From the NCBI GenBank assembly GCA_003797895.1, contig RKQB01000002.1:683354-747353 (forward strand): a stretch of 64,000 bases of DNA, read 5' to 3'. The DNA comes from Cyclobacteriaceae bacterium YHN15 (GTDB lineage Bacteria; Bacteroidota; Bacteroidia; Cytophagales; Cyclobacteriaceae). The number at the start of each line of letters is the position of its first letter. Position 1 is the first letter of the stretch. This document shows positions 36,098 through 44,448 of the stretch, piece after piece. Below the pieces are notes generated by a model, which ran no database searches, was not told the DNA's origin, and was given only the letters and a program-made list of their open reading frames with translations. Made by a program: the position numbers and the translations under genes.

Positions 36098-36366
36098 GTC
36101 TGCAGGAATATTTCAATTTGATAATCGTCCCGATTTTGGGTATTTCGGTAATTCTGGTCTTTATCAGGTTTATCAAAGGCCCCAGTCTAGCAGATAGGGT
36201 CATAGCTTTGGATATGCTGATTTTGATTTCCATCTGTATCATTGCCGTATACAGTATAGTGTACCATCAAAGTACATTTTTGGATATTGCCATGCTCTTT
36301 GCTTTAATAGCCTTTTTAAGTACCACAGCTTATGCGTTTTACCTGGAAAAAAGAGAAAGAAAATGA
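36094..36366 (+). CDS. mnhF: Na+/H+ antiporter subunit F
   Basis: 90 residues, three membrane helices. The MnhF signature IRFIKGPSLADRVIALDML is complete, followed by AVYSIVYHQSTFLDIAMLFALIAFLSTTAYA; the Asp residues of both stretches are conserved in the family. Four-base overlap with mnhE and mnhG. Confidence 0.92.
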   Translation: MSLQEYFNLIIVPILGISVILVFIRFIKGPSLADRVIALDMLILISICIIAVYSIVYHQSTFLDIAMLFALIAFLSTTAYAFYLEKRERK

Positions 36367-36752
36367 AAGAAATAATCATCATGATAATGTCCACTATAGG
36401 TGCTATTTTCATCCTTTCCACCTCCTTGGCCATGCTAAGAAAACCTGATGTATACCTCAGGATATCTGTAACTAGCAAAGCCTCTACATTAGGCATAGGT
36501 TTATTATTGATTTCAGCAGCGGTATTTTTCAATGATTATTCTGTGACTACCCGTGTCATCGCAACCATTATCTTTGTATTTTTAACTGTGACCATTGGAG
36601 GACACATGTTGGCGCGGGCGGCCTATTTTACCAAAACCCCCATCTGGAAAGGAACAACAATAGATGAGCTGTCCGGTCAATATGACCCCGAAACCCATGA
36701 ATTATACAGTGAAAAGCGTAATACATCCATTAAGCCTGAAAAAACCAGTTAA
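36363..36752 (+). CDS. mnhG: Na+/H+ antiporter subunit G
   Basis: 129 residues, three membrane helices (IGAIFILSTSLAMLRKPDVYLRIS, STLGIGLLLISAAVFF, RVIATIIFVFLTVTIGGHMLARAAYF, each stated from its start). The LRKPDVYLRISVTSKASTLG region is the MnhG signature. The C-terminal ~30 residues are polar. Last antiporter gene; the lactonase-family gene starts 13 bases downstream and probably shares the transcript. Confidence 0.92.
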   Translation: MKEIIIMIMSTIGAIFILSTSLAMLRKPDVYLRISVTSKASTLGIGLLLISAAVFFNDYSVTTRVIATIIFVFLTVTIGGHMLARAAYFTKTPIWKGTTIDELSGQYDPETHELYSEKRNTSIKPEKTS

Positions 36753-36765
36753 GACTTCCTGAACA

Positions 36766-37911
36766 ATGAAGAAAAATTATTTCCTTATCCTATTACTTCT
36801 AACCACCTCCATCATGTTCAATTCCTGCGATGAGGCCCAAGAGGAAGAAAAAGTTGAATCAACGTATTCATTTCTGATCGGTGCTTACACAGACAATGAA
36901 GAACAAGGGATTGGCTTACTTAACTTTGATCCTGAAAATAACCTCATACAAACAAAAATCATTGCTCCTGGAATAAAAAATCCTTCATTCGTCATTGCCA
37001 ATAGAGCTCAGACATTTGTCTACGCTGTAGAAGAAACAGGGGGTGAAAATGGAGGAAAAGTGGTGTCCTTTAAATTGGACAGACAAACAAATACAATGGA
37101 ACGGATAGATACGCAATTTAGCTTTGGAAGCGGTCCCTGTTATTTGAGCCTTGACCCCAAAGAAGAAATATTGGTGGTAGGAAACTATTCGGGAGGTAAT
37201 TTTTCAGCATACAAAATTAAAAGTGGTAATCTGGACCATGTTCAAACCTACCAACATGAGGGCCAAAGCATCAACCCTGACAGACAGGGAAGTGCCCATG
37301 TGCACAGTGTGGTTTTTCATCCCAATGGAAAACAGTTATTGGTGGGTGATTTAGGTACTGACAAAATTCATCTGTATGATTTCAATCCGGGTTATGCCGT
37401 TCCTTTTAACAATTCAAATCCCCCTCACTTTGAAGTAAGTGCAGGGGCTGGACCAAGGCATTTGACCGTTCATCCAAATGGATCACCGGTTTATTTGATA
37501 CATGAAATGACGGCAGAAATCGGAGTTTATGCCTATAATTCGGGGACTTTATCCGAAATACAGACCCTACCCCTCACAGAAGATGATTTTGTGGGAGGTG
37601 TTGGCGCAGCAGAAGTCAGGTTGTCCCCGAATGCCAGGTTTTTGTATGCTTCAAATAGAGGAGATGCCAATGATATTTCTGTATTTGAGGTGGGAAAAGA
37701 TGGCAGATTGACATTTGTGGAACGGGTAAAAAGTGGCGGAGAAATGCCCAGGAATTTCATCATTACCAAAGATGGTAAATACCTGTTGGCAGCACATCAA
37801 GCTTCCAATAATATTACAGTTTTTGAAAGAAACCCTAGAACAGGTAAGTTGACAAAACTGAATGTTGAAGGGGAATTTCATAAACCGGTTTATTTTTTCG
37901 GATTGGATTAA
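36766..37911 (+). CDS. Lactonase-family (6-phosphogluconolactonase-like) beta-propeller lipoprotein
   Basis: 381 residues. The N-terminus (ILLLLTTSIMFNSC) is a lipoprotein signal with Cys21. The rest is the seven-bladed lactonase propeller (PF10282 type): IGAYTDNEEQGIGLLNF, YAVEETGGENGG, HVHSVVFHPNGKQLLVGDLGTDKI, GAGPRHLTVHPNGSPVYLIHE, FLYASNRGDANDISVF and MPRNFIITKDGKYLLAAHQ. The conserved Glu, His and Arg residues of the central cavity are present. Cytoplasmic relatives (YbhE/Pgl) hydrolyse 6-phosphogluconolactone; an exported lipid-anchored form must have another lactone substrate. Thirteen bases after mnhG, so possibly read from the mnh transcript. Confidence 0.82.
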   Translation: MKKNYFLILLLLTTSIMFNSCDEAQEEEKVESTYSFLIGAYTDNEEQGIGLLNFDPENNLIQTKIIAPGIKNPSFVIANRAQTFVYAVEETGGENGGKVVSFKLDRQTNTMERIDTQFSFGSGPCYLSLDPKEEILVVGNYSGGNFSAYKIKSGNLDHVQTYQHEGQSINPDRQGSAHVHSVVFHPNGKQLLVGDLGTDKIHLYDFNPGYAVPFNNSNPPHFEVSAGAGPRHLTVHPNGSPVYLIHEMTAEIGVYAYNSGTLSEIQTLPLTEDDFVGGVGAAEVRLSPNARFLYASNRGDANDISVFEVGKDGRLTFVERVKSGGEMPRNFIITKDGKYLLAAHQASNNITVFERNPRTGKLTKLNVEGEFHKPVYFFGLD

Positions 37912-38033
37912 ACGATCCATTATTTTGAAATTTTATTATATTCAAATGAGTTTTATGAAAATTCTTTTGGGAATTTTTATAAAATACTTTTCAAATATTT
38001 TAGTACTTTAGTTTTAATTGTAAAAACTATCTG

Positions 38034-38041
38034 TACCTTTG
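38034..38041 (+). promoter_or_regulatory. Candidate -7 box of the cold-shock gene
   Basis: TACCTTTG fits TAnnTTTG, 30 bases before the csp start. The -33 TTG at the usual 19-base spacing is not clear. The leader would be about 20-25 bases and AT-rich. Confidence 0.4.
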
Positions 38042-38070
38042 TTAAATTATTAATTCAATTTCAATTTATT

Positions 38071-38262
38071 ATGAACACAGGTAAAGTTAAATTTTTTAAT
38101 GAGTCCAAAGGATTCGGTTTTATTATTGACAACGATTCTTCAAAAGAGTATTTCGTTCACGTAACAGGTTTGATCGACGAAATCAGAGAAGATGACGAAG
38201 TTACTTTCGACCTGAAAGAAGGAAGAAAAGGCCTAAATGCAGTGAATGTAAAAGTAGTTTAA
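38071..38262 (+). CDS. cspA: Cold-shock domain protein
   Basis: 63 residues, a single cold-shock domain. RNP1 is KGFGFI (residues 14-19) and RNP2 is YFVHV (29-33), with FFNESKGFG giving the aromatic nucleic-acid-binding patch. RNA chaperone. The product is slightly acidic (DDDEVTFDLKEG-type loop) like other Bacteroidota Csp proteins. Followed by its own strong terminator. Confidence 0.93.
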   Translation: MNTGKVKFFNESKGFGFIIDNDSSKEYFVHVTGLIDEIREDDEVTFDLKEGRKGLNAVNVKVV

Positions 38263-38290
38263 TCTATATATACACATTGACATCTAGTAC

Positions 38291-38319
38291 AAAGCCCCGA
38301 TTTTCGGGGCTTTTTTTTA
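38291..38319 (+). terminator. Intrinsic terminator of the cold-shock gene
   Basis: AAGCCCCGA (38292-38300) pairs with TCGGGGCTT (38304-38312), followed by a run of T's to 38318. Placed between the csp stop and the convergent menC stop. Confidence 0.92.
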
Positions 38320-38322
38320 TGC

Positions 38323-39435
38323 TTAAAGTGATTGAAATTCTTTGGAGAAATCCCCCCAACCTATTTCTTTATCATAAAAAATATGCCCATTTTCAATGGT
38401 CAGGGGAGAATCAATGTTGTCATAATACAATTGCCCGGTACCCAAACCCTGAGGCATAGTAACAGTATAAGTTGAGGTAAACTGAGCGATGGCATTCAAA
38501 CCTATATTACTTTCCAAGGCTGAGGTCATCCACCAACCTATTTTCATAGCTTCTGCCAGTTCAATCCACTCCCTACTGGAAGAAATTCCTCCCAAAAGTG
38601 TAGGCTTAAGGATAATATATTGCGGATGTATGGCTTCCAAAAGATTTCTTTTTTCTTCAATTCCGTTCACCCCTATCAATTCTTCATCTAAGGCAATAGC
38701 CAAAGGGCTTGACTGGCACAGTTCTGCCATATTCCTGATTTGACCTGGTTTGATGGGCTGCTCTATGCTGTGTAAATCATAAGTAGACAACCTTTTCAAT
38801 TTATCCAAAGCGGATACAGGATCAAATGCACCATTGGCATCAACCCGTAAAACAATCTCATCGGATGAATAACGGGTTCTGATGTAATCCAACAGGGCAC
38901 ATTCCTGATCAAAGTCGATGGCACCGATTTTCATCTTGATACAGGTATATCCCTCCTCAAGCTTTTTATCGATCTGCTCCAGCATAAAATCCCTCTTCCC
39001 CATCCATATCAAGCCATTTATTGGAATTGGTACGTTCTTCTCAAAAAATGGATTTTCAAACACCCTCTTTTTCCCTCCGCGCATAAGATCCAATAAGGCG
39101 GTTTCAAAGGCAAATCGTATGCTTGGAAACCGATCAGGGATAGCTGTGGATACCCAATTAAGGATCTCTTCTTCTGTTTTAATCAGGTCAATTCCAGAAA
39201 GATGAATACAGAAATCCGACATGCGCGTTTCAAAATCAGGTATATCGTCAATACTCAATTTGGGTAAAGGTGCCGCCTCTCCCCATCCAACAATCTCCGG
39301 GAAATCATTTTCTGAGGCCTTTAAAAAATAGGTAGTCTTTTCCTTTAAAACTCCTCTGGAAGTGCCTGCTTCAAATCTAAAATGAAGTTGGTATGGCGTA
39401 AGGGTGAATTTAATATTTTTTAATATTGTTGTCAT
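38323..39435 (-). CDS. menC: o-Succinylbenzoate synthase (enolase superfamily)
   Basis: About 370 residues from ATG 39435 (MTTILKNIKFTLTPYQLHF). The longer frame to 39480 would overlap the divergent queA-like gene and its promoter. Enolase-superfamily barrel: IKMKIGAIDF with the catalytic KxK, LRVDANGAF (metal Asp), SIEQPI (metal Glu), ALDEELIG (metal Asp) and YIILKPTLLGG (second catalytic Lys). The capping domain begins YFLKASENDFPEIVGWGEAAPLP, typical of MenC in this group. It dehydrates SHCHC to o-succinylbenzoate in menaquinone synthesis, the same pathway as menA at 15.1 kb. Alternative: dipeptide epimerase, less likely given the capping-domain sequence. Confidence 0.8.
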   Translation of the reverse strand: MTTILKNIKFTLTPYQLHFRFEAGTSRGVLKEKTTYFLKASENDFPEIVGWGEAAPLPKLSIDDIPDFETRMSDFCIHLSGIDLIKTEEEILNWVSTAIPDRFPSIRFAFETALLDLMRGGKKRVFENPFFEKNVPIPINGLIWMGKRDFMLEQIDKKLEEGYTCIKMKIGAIDFDQECALLDYIRTRYSSDEIVLRVDANGAFDPVSALDKLKRLSTYDLHSIEQPIKPGQIRNMAELCQSSPLAIALDEELIGVNGIEEKRNLLEAIHPQYIILKPTLLGGISSSREWIELAEAMKIGWWMTSALESNIGLNAIAQFTSTYTVTMPQGLGTGQLYYDNIDSPLTIENGHIFYDKEIGWGDFSKEFQSL

Positions 39436-39441
39436 TCGGTA

Positions 39442-39449
39442 TATATTTG
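39442..39449 (+). promoter_or_regulatory. Candidate -7 box of the queA-like gene
   Basis: TATATTTG, an exact TAnnTTTG match, 26 bases before the queA-like ATG. It lies between the two divergent starts and supports the shorter menC start. Confidence 0.5.
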
Positions 39450-39474
39450 CCCCCTGATTGAAAACAGCCAAAAG

Positions 39475-40698
39475 ATGCAAAAGTTATCATCGATTGAAGA
39501 AATCAGATTATCTGACTACGAATATACCCTACCTGAAGAAAGAATTGCAAAATTCCCCTTGGAAAAAAGGGACGAGTCCAAATTGATTCAATTTAAAAAC
39601 AATCAGATTTCTCACCACAGATTCTTTGAATTGCCCGATCTGATACCTTCTGGTAGCATGATGGTCTTCAATAATACGAAGGTAATTCCTGCCAGGCTGA
39701 TCTTCCAAAGGGAAAGCGGAGCAAAAATTGAAATATTTTTATTGAAGCCGATTTCGCCAAGTTCAGTTATTAACGAGGTAATGCTCAATACTACATCTGT
39801 AGTTTGGGAAACGATGATCGGCAACCTGAAGAAATGGAAAGAGGGTGAGATATTGCAGGGTACCTTGTTTTTCCAAGAGCAAGAATACATCTTAAGCGCA
39901 AAATTGACAGACAGGGAAAGGAAAACAGTCGAATTTAAATGGCCAGGAGAAAAAATCCCATTTGTTTCGATCGTTGAGGCCTCCGGTGAAGTTCCACTAC
40001 CACCTTATCTCAACCGAAAGGCAACAGCAGAAGACAAACCAAGATACCAGACAGTTTATTCAAAAAAAGAAGGTGCTGTAGCAGCTCCAACAGCAGGTTT
40101 ACATTTTACTGATGAAACCTTTAAAAATCTTAAGGAGAATAAAATTAAGCATGTATTTCTCACCCTGCATGTTAGTGCCGGAACTTTTCAGCCAATCAAG
40201 AATGAAAATGTAATGGATCATGACATGCACAGTGAACAGGTGGTCATAGATCTGGAAACAATTCAGCAGCTTACAGAGCAAGAAGGGAAAATTATTGCAG
40301 TCGGAACAACCTCCATGAGGACCTTGGAAAGTGTTTATTGGTTTGGCGTTAAACTGCTTTCCTCTGAGGATACCCAATTTTTGATTCCAAAACTTTACCC
40401 CTATGGATTCAAGGAAGGATTACCTTCCAAAAAAGAAAGTCTAAATGCGGTCAAAAAATTTATGGTGGAAAGTCAACTCCATGAAATCACAGGTTCAACA
40501 GAAATTTTCATCATGCCAGGTTATGACTTTAGGGTTTGTGATGGATTGGTCACTAATTTTCATCAACCCTCCTCCACTTTAATTCTCTTAGTTTCTGCAT
40601 TTACAAAAGGAGAATGGAGGAAGATTTATAATGAAGCTCTTCAGAATGGGTACAGATTTTTAAGTTATGGAGATAGTAATCTCTTATGGAAACCGTGA
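39475..40698 (+). CDS. queA: QueA-family S-adenosylmethionine:tRNA ribosyltransferase-isomerase, long form
   Basis: 407 residues; ordinary QueA is about 345-350. QueA transfers and isomerises the ribosyl part of SAM onto 7-deazaguanine tRNA to make epoxyqueuosine. Recognisable blocks: DYEYTLPEERIAKFPLEKRDESKL, MVFNNTKVIPARL, RYQTVYSKKEGAVAAPTAGLHFT, LTLHVSAGTFQPIK, VGTTSMRTLES and GLVTNFHQPSSTLILLVSAF (each ≤ 25 residues in the protein, named here from their starts). Extra length comes from an insert between residues ~105-150 and another after TLES. Bacteroidota often carry such a long paralog, so this may not be the only QueA. Stops one base from the convergent LytTR gene. Confidence 0.8.
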   Translation: MQKLSSIEEIRLSDYEYTLPEERIAKFPLEKRDESKLIQFKNNQISHHRFFELPDLIPSGSMMVFNNTKVIPARLIFQRESGAKIEIFLLKPISPSSVINEVMLNTTSVVWETMIGNLKKWKEGEILQGTLFFQEQEYILSAKLTDRERKTVEFKWPGEKIPFVSIVEASGEVPLPPYLNRKATAEDKPRYQTVYSKKEGAVAAPTAGLHFTDETFKNLKENKIKHVFLTLHVSAGTFQPIKNENVMDHDMHSEQVVIDLETIQQLTEQEGKIIAVGTTSMRTLESVYWFGVKLLSSEDTQFLIPKLYPYGFKEGLPSKKESLNAVKKFMVESQLHEITGSTEIFIMPGYDFRVCDGLVTNFHQPSSTLILLVSAFTKGEWRKIYNEALQNGYRFLSYGDSNLLWKP

Positions 40699-40699
40699 T

Positions 40700-41119
40700 T
40701 TATTCCCCATTTCCAGACCCCAACTTGTTAATCCCATTCATTAAATTCTGAAAATACGTTCTCCCGACAGGGATGTGATCTTTACCGACGGTCACTTCCC
40801 TTGGATTGATAGTATTGATCTCATCAATTCTAATGATATAACTTTTATGGATTCTTAAAAAATCATCCTCCGGTAATACTGTTTCAAATTCTTTTAGGAT
40901 ATTCCGCAAAGAGAACACATTATCTTTTGTAACCACCGTGGTATAATTCCCATCACCCTTCAACCAAAAAATATCTTTGAATTTAACCTTGACCAAGTTT
41001 CCCTTATTCCTTATAAACAAAGCATCCTTTATCAATAACTTGTTTTCTGTGTTTAGAGCCCCATTTCCGTTATTGTTTACATAGGACTTTGATTTATATC
41101 CATTTAACACCTCTTTCAT
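40700..41119 (-). CDS. Stand-alone LytTR DNA-binding protein
   Basis: 139 residues. A polar N-terminal ~30 residues is followed by one LytTR domain: LFIRNKGNLVKVKFKDIFWLKGDGNYTTVVT, then FLRIHKSYIIRIDEINTI and VTVGKDHIPVGRTYFQNLMNGI. These are the IxxIxxxGNY, RxHxSYxVN and IPVSRxY hallmarks of LytTR. There is no receiver domain, membrane segment or sensor, so input must come from another protein or from expression level. No histidine kinase gene adjoins it. Its targets are unknown. Confidence 0.85.
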   Translation of the reverse strand: MKEVLNGYKSKSYVNNNGNGALNTENKLLIKDALFIRNKGNLVKVKFKDIFWLKGDGNYTTVVTKDNVFSLRNILKEFETVLPEDDFLRIHKSYIIRIDEINTINPREVTVGKDHIPVGRTYFQNLMNGINKLGSGNGE

Positions 41120-41283
41120 GACTCTGTTTTTGTTTTCACCTTCATAACAGAATGTTTCCGGAATTGTTTTAACCTATGATATGATGTTTATTTATTATCT
41201 TTATAAGATCCATAAATGAAAATGAGTACCTCAATCAATAGGCCGTTTAATGAATTTTTTACCTCACACTAAATTGCCATCTT

Positions 41284-42222
41284 ATGAGAAAATACTCACA
41301 GAAATTAAAATTTTCAATAGTTTTTCTTTTTGTATTGTTTTTATCCTGTGAAAAAAAAGAAGAAGACCCTATTCCTGTAAAAGGACCGGTTCCTTCCACC
41401 TATTCCTTGGAATTTATTTCTGAATTACATGATGAAATAGCTGAGAGTTCCGCTTTAATAGAGTTCAACAATACGCTTTGGACTTTAAATGACAATGGTA
41501 ATGAGAACATCCTTTATCAATTGGATCCTAACAATGGTTCAATTCTGAAAAAAGTAAGTATAAAAAATGCCGAAAACATTGATTGGGAAAGTATGGCACA
41601 GAGTCCAGAACATATCTATATAGGGGATTTTGGTAACAATGCCGGAAACAGAGAAGATTTGGTTATTTTGAAAATTAAAAAGAGTGAATTAGGGGCGTTT
41701 GATGAGGTAAGTGCTGAAAAAATATTTTTTTCTTATCCGGACCAAAACAATTTTAATCCAACTTTCCAAAACCATAATTTCGATTGTGAAGCCTTTTTCT
41801 TTGCAAATAATCAATTCCATTTGTTTACAAAAAACTGGGCCAATAATCAGACCAATTATTATACTGTGCCTGATATGCAAGGAAATCATGTCGCTGATTT
41901 CAAGGAGGTTTTTAATGTCTCTGGCCTTATCACTGGTGCAGATATTAATAGATCAACTGGAGATATTATTTTACTTGGATATACCAATGCGGGTGTTTCT
42001 TCCCAAAGTTTCCTTTGGTTGTTTTCCGATTACCCTGATTTCAATATTTTCAATGGAGAAAAATATAAAATCACTATTGGAAACATAAGGGATTTAGGAC
42101 AAACAGAAGGGGTTTTTATTAAAGACGATAACAGTGGTTGGATTTCTTCAGAAGAAATCGTTGCAGGTGCTTTAAGAGTTAGCCCTAAACTGTTTCGGTT
42201 TGATTTTAAAAACTTTTTTTAA
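41284..42222 (+). CDS. Predicted beta-propeller-like lipoprotein of unknown function
   Basis: 312 residues. Lipoprotein signal ending LFLSC (Cys ~22), then an acidic/Pro linker (EKKEEDPIPVKGP). The body has repeated strands of propeller type: SSALIEFNNTLWTLNDNGNEN, YQLDPNNGSILKKVSIKNAENIDWESMA, IYIGDFGNNAGNR, FDCEAFFF and QTEGVFIKDDNSGWISSEE (named from their starts). The order resembles SdiA-regulated / phytase-like esterase propellers in which DNG and D-W-E loops bind metal, but I cannot assign a function. Its stop overlaps the stop of the convergent PAS gene by 3 bases. Confidence 0.65.
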   Translation: MRKYSQKLKFSIVFLFVLFLSCEKKEEDPIPVKGPVPSTYSLEFISELHDEIAESSALIEFNNTLWTLNDNGNENILYQLDPNNGSILKKVSIKNAENIDWESMAQSPEHIYIGDFGNNAGNREDLVILKIKKSELGAFDEVSAEKIFFSYPDQNNFNPTFQNHNFDCEAFFFANNQFHLFTKNWANNQTNYYTVPDMQGNHVADFKEVFNVSGLITGADINRSTGDIILLGYTNAGVSSQSFLWLFSDYPDFNIFNGEKYKITIGNIRDLGQTEGVFIKDDNSGWISSEEIVAGALRVSPKLFRFDFKNFF

Positions 42223-43535
42223 TCCAAATCCGAAACCTGCTTGCTGTTTTCTCTGATCACCTTATCCAATTCCTGTGCAAGTGGTTTTAAATAGGAAAAA
42301 TATTTTTTGTTTTCCTTGTCCAATTGGGTTTTGTCGATGAGCTCCAACAAGCCCATAATTGAAGATAGAGGTGATCTTAATGTGGTAGATTGATGGTGGA
42401 GAATATCCCGCATCAAACCATTTTGAGTCTTGATTCTGTCAATTTTAATTTTATCTTCATGAATATCCTTGCAGGCATAAACAAAGCCGTTTATTCTTTG
42501 GTCTGTATCTACCAATGGATAAAATTTATGACTAAACCAAATTTTATCGCCAAACCTGGCCTGAATTATTTCATTTTCTATAACAATTGTTTCCCCTTTG
42601 AATATCCTTTCATTATTCTTTAAAAATATTTCATCCATCCCATCAAACATATAGGAAAGAAATTTATCCCCGATTTTTATTGTCTTTCCAAAAAATGAAG
42701 AAACAAGCTTCTCTGCTTTTCTGTTAAAACCCAAAATTTTCAAATCTTTCCCTACGAAGAACATACATTCTTCAGTATTTTCAATTACAGTATGCAGGGT
42801 TAGGTTAATTTGCTTAAACTCATCAGTTAGCTGTTGGATCTCAGAAATATCCTTGAAAATGACATCCATTCCAGTTGGTCTGGGAATGATAAACACTTTA
42901 TACCATTTTCCATTTAAACTACTGAATTCCTCGAATATCCTCAAAGTATTTGTTTCTTTTGCCTTCTTGAATTCCAGAGCATACCTGTATATATTTGGGT
43001 CAGGAAAAATCTGCCAAATAGTTTTCCCAAACAGATCTCTTCCCGAACTGCCAAAATATTTATCGGCTTGGTTATTCGCTGAAATTATTTCCCAGGAATG
43101 GTTTAATTGAAAAAAAACATCCCTTATGATATTTACCTCTTTTGGAAAAGTTTTTTCCTCAGATGACAACTGAATTGAGGCAGGCTTAGGATATCCCAAA
43201 CCCAAAATACCGGAGAAATCCCCCTCCTCGTTTTTTAAAACAGAAAATTCCCAACTGATATGGGTATTTCCATGTAATAATTCAATAGTAGAATTATGAT
43301 TTGGCCTCTCAATTACTTCAATAAAAAAATCATGTATTCTTGCTTTATCAACTTTTTTCAGGGTTTCTAAAAAGTTCTTTTCGTAAATATCAGTTGCATA
43401 GGCCTCCATTAACTTTTCAAACCTCTTACTGGCAAAATAAACCTGTCCCTCAATATCCAAAACACAAACATAAATATGGTCTGAATTCTTAAAGGTTGCA
43501 GGAACAAGTGCTTCTATTTCGTTTAATTTCAACAT
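42219..43535 (-). CDS. Three-PAS protein with degenerate HisKA-like helix and no ATPase domain
   Basis: About 438 residues from ATG 43535; the frame continues to a TTG at 43547. Three PAS-like domains in a row (about 20-115, 135-240, 250-365): HIYVCVLDIEGQVYFASKRF; FQLNHSWEIISANNQADKYFG with GKTIWQIFPD; EECMFFVGKDLKILGFNRKAEK. The C-terminus is a helix pair like HisKA, MRDILHHQSTTLRSPLSSIMGL, where kinases read QSHxxRAPL; the phosphoacceptor His position is Thr384 (codon ACC at 42384-42386). The protein stops after the second helix, with no HATPase_c domain. No signal peptide or membrane helix, so it is cytoplasmic. It may be a decoy, dimerisation partner or PAS-only sensor. Not a recent frameshift: the frame ends cleanly. 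Confidence 0.75.
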   Translation of the reverse strand: MLKLNEIEALVPATFKNSDHIYVCVLDIEGQVYFASKRFEKLMEAYATDIYEKNFLETLKKVDKARIHDFFIEVIERPNHNSTIELLHGNTHISWEFSVLKNEEGDFSGILGLGYPKPASIQLSSEEKTFPKEVNIIRDVFFQLNHSWEIISANNQADKYFGSSGRDLFGKTIWQIFPDPNIYRYALEFKKAKETNTLRIFEEFSSLNGKWYKVFIIPRPTGMDVIFKDISEIQQLTDEFKQINLTLHTVIENTEECMFFVGKDLKILGFNRKAEKLVSSFFGKTIKIGDKFLSYMFDGMDEIFLKNNERIFKGETIVIENEIIQARFGDKIWFSHKFYPLVDTDQRINGFVYACKDIHEDKIKIDRIKTQNGLMRDILHHQSTTLRSPLSSIMGLLELIDKTQLDKENKKYFSYLKPLAQELDKVIRENSKQVSDLD

Positions 43536-44175
43536 GGAAATAGACAAAGTGATTGATCAAAAAAGGGCCTGAGTGAAGTTTGAAACATTTTACCTCCTAA
43601 AGGTACAAGATATTAGAATTAAAATATAGTTTTGAATAATTTTTTTTAATGAAATTTTATTCTATTAAAAAGGCTATTTCAGATTCAATGTTTGCTATCT
43701 ATTTTTTTTCTTTTTATAAACTATTAATTGGATTTCATAAGAAAAACCAATAAGTATACCTAACAGAAATTTTTTTGGATTATTTGTGAAATAATCACCT
43801 AAACTTGCCAAAACTGAATTTTCAGGGTTAAAACTCCAAAATAATTTCTGATTCCAATTGATTAAAATCACAATAGTTCACTTCATTAACCATCATGATG
43901 TGGGAATGGTAAATTCCTGTTTGCATAAGTCAAAAAAAAAGGAGGAGCAAATAATTTCATTTTGAATGGTTCTTTTTAAATCAAATGGATCAGGTCTCAG
44001 GATTTTTACCCTTGACTTACAAGTAATTAATTTATCATTTCAAAATTTCCCATTTCTAATTTGATTTAATGCACATTTCGTTTTGTTTAATTGTTCAATA
44101 TTCCCTTATATTTGCAACTCATTACCACTATATCTAAATCGCTTTTACAGTCCAACAGACAGAGAAATAAAATAA
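43536..44175. other. Long AT-rich intergenic region before tRNA-Ser
   Basis: About 640 bases with no ORF of note on either strand. It contains a perfect small hairpin, GATTATTT-GTG-AAATAATC (43778-43796), of unclear role, and at its right end the tRNA promoter (44082-44114). The rest shows nothing I can support. Confidence 0.5.
44082..44114 (+). promoter_or_regulatory. Promoter of tRNA-Ser
   Basis: TTTG (44082-44085) and TATATTTG (44107-44114) with a 21-base spacer, a good fit to the Bacteroidetes -33/-7 pattern. Transcription would begin near 44121, about 55 bases before the tRNA. Confidence 0.65.
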
Positions 44176-44264
44176 AGAGAGTTGGGTGAGTGGCTTAAAC
44201 CAGCAGTTTGCTAAACTGTCGTACGGGTAATTCCGTACCGGGGGTTCGAATCCCCCACTCTCTG
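44176..44264 (+). tRNA. tRNA-Ser (anticodon GCT)
   Basis: 89 bases. Acceptor arms AGAGAGT (44176-44182) and ACTCTCT (44257-44263), discriminator G. Anticodon stem-loop CAGTT-TGCTAAA-CTG region with GCT in the loop, a long variable arm (GTACGGGTAATTCCGTAC, paired as in class II tRNAs), and T arm GGGGG-TTCGAAT-CCCCC. CCA is not encoded. Reads AGC/AGT serine codons. Followed by its own terminator. Confidence 0.95.
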
Positions 44265-44269
44265 CTCTT

Positions 44270-44303
44270 AGGTTCAAGTCTGAAGACTTGGACCTTTTTT
44301 TTT
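44270..44303 (+). terminator. Intrinsic terminator of tRNA-Ser
   Basis: AGGTTCAAGTC (44270-44280), 4-base loop TGAA, GACTTGGACCT (44285-44295): 11 pairs including one G-T, followed by a run of T's. Confidence 0.9.
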
Positions 44304-44368
44304 CAAGCACCCATTTAAAACGCTGTTATAAGGATTGGACTTAACTACATTGCTTCATCGAAATATAA

Positions 44369-44419
44369 TGTCGTACACATAATTCCCTTTCGCCGCGGTA
44401 AACCGAATCCCCCACTCTC
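44369..44419 (+). pseudogene. Relic of the 3' half of tRNA-Ser(GCT)
   Basis: TGTCGTAC-ACA-TAATTCC (44369-44386) matches tRNA-Ser 44217-44234, which reads TGTCGTAC-GGG-TAATTCC. After a diverged spacer of 17 bases (12 in the tRNA), CGAATCCCCCACTCTC (44404-44419) is identical to 44247-44262. The 5' half and anticodon are not recognisable. A short stem GATTC-CATT-GAATC with a T run (44428-44450) follows, just as the intact tRNA has a terminator, at a similar offset of about 155 bases. It looks like a decayed tandem copy of tRNA plus terminator, or a leftover attachment site. Confidence 0.65.
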
Positions 44420-44448
44420 AACCGAAAGATTCCATTGAATCCTTTTTT

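Noticed and set aside
43778..43796. GATTATTT-GTG-AAATAATC hairpin as a terminator of the PAS gene
   Set aside because: It lies upstream of that gene's start, not after its stop, and has no T run in either direction that would suit a neighbour.
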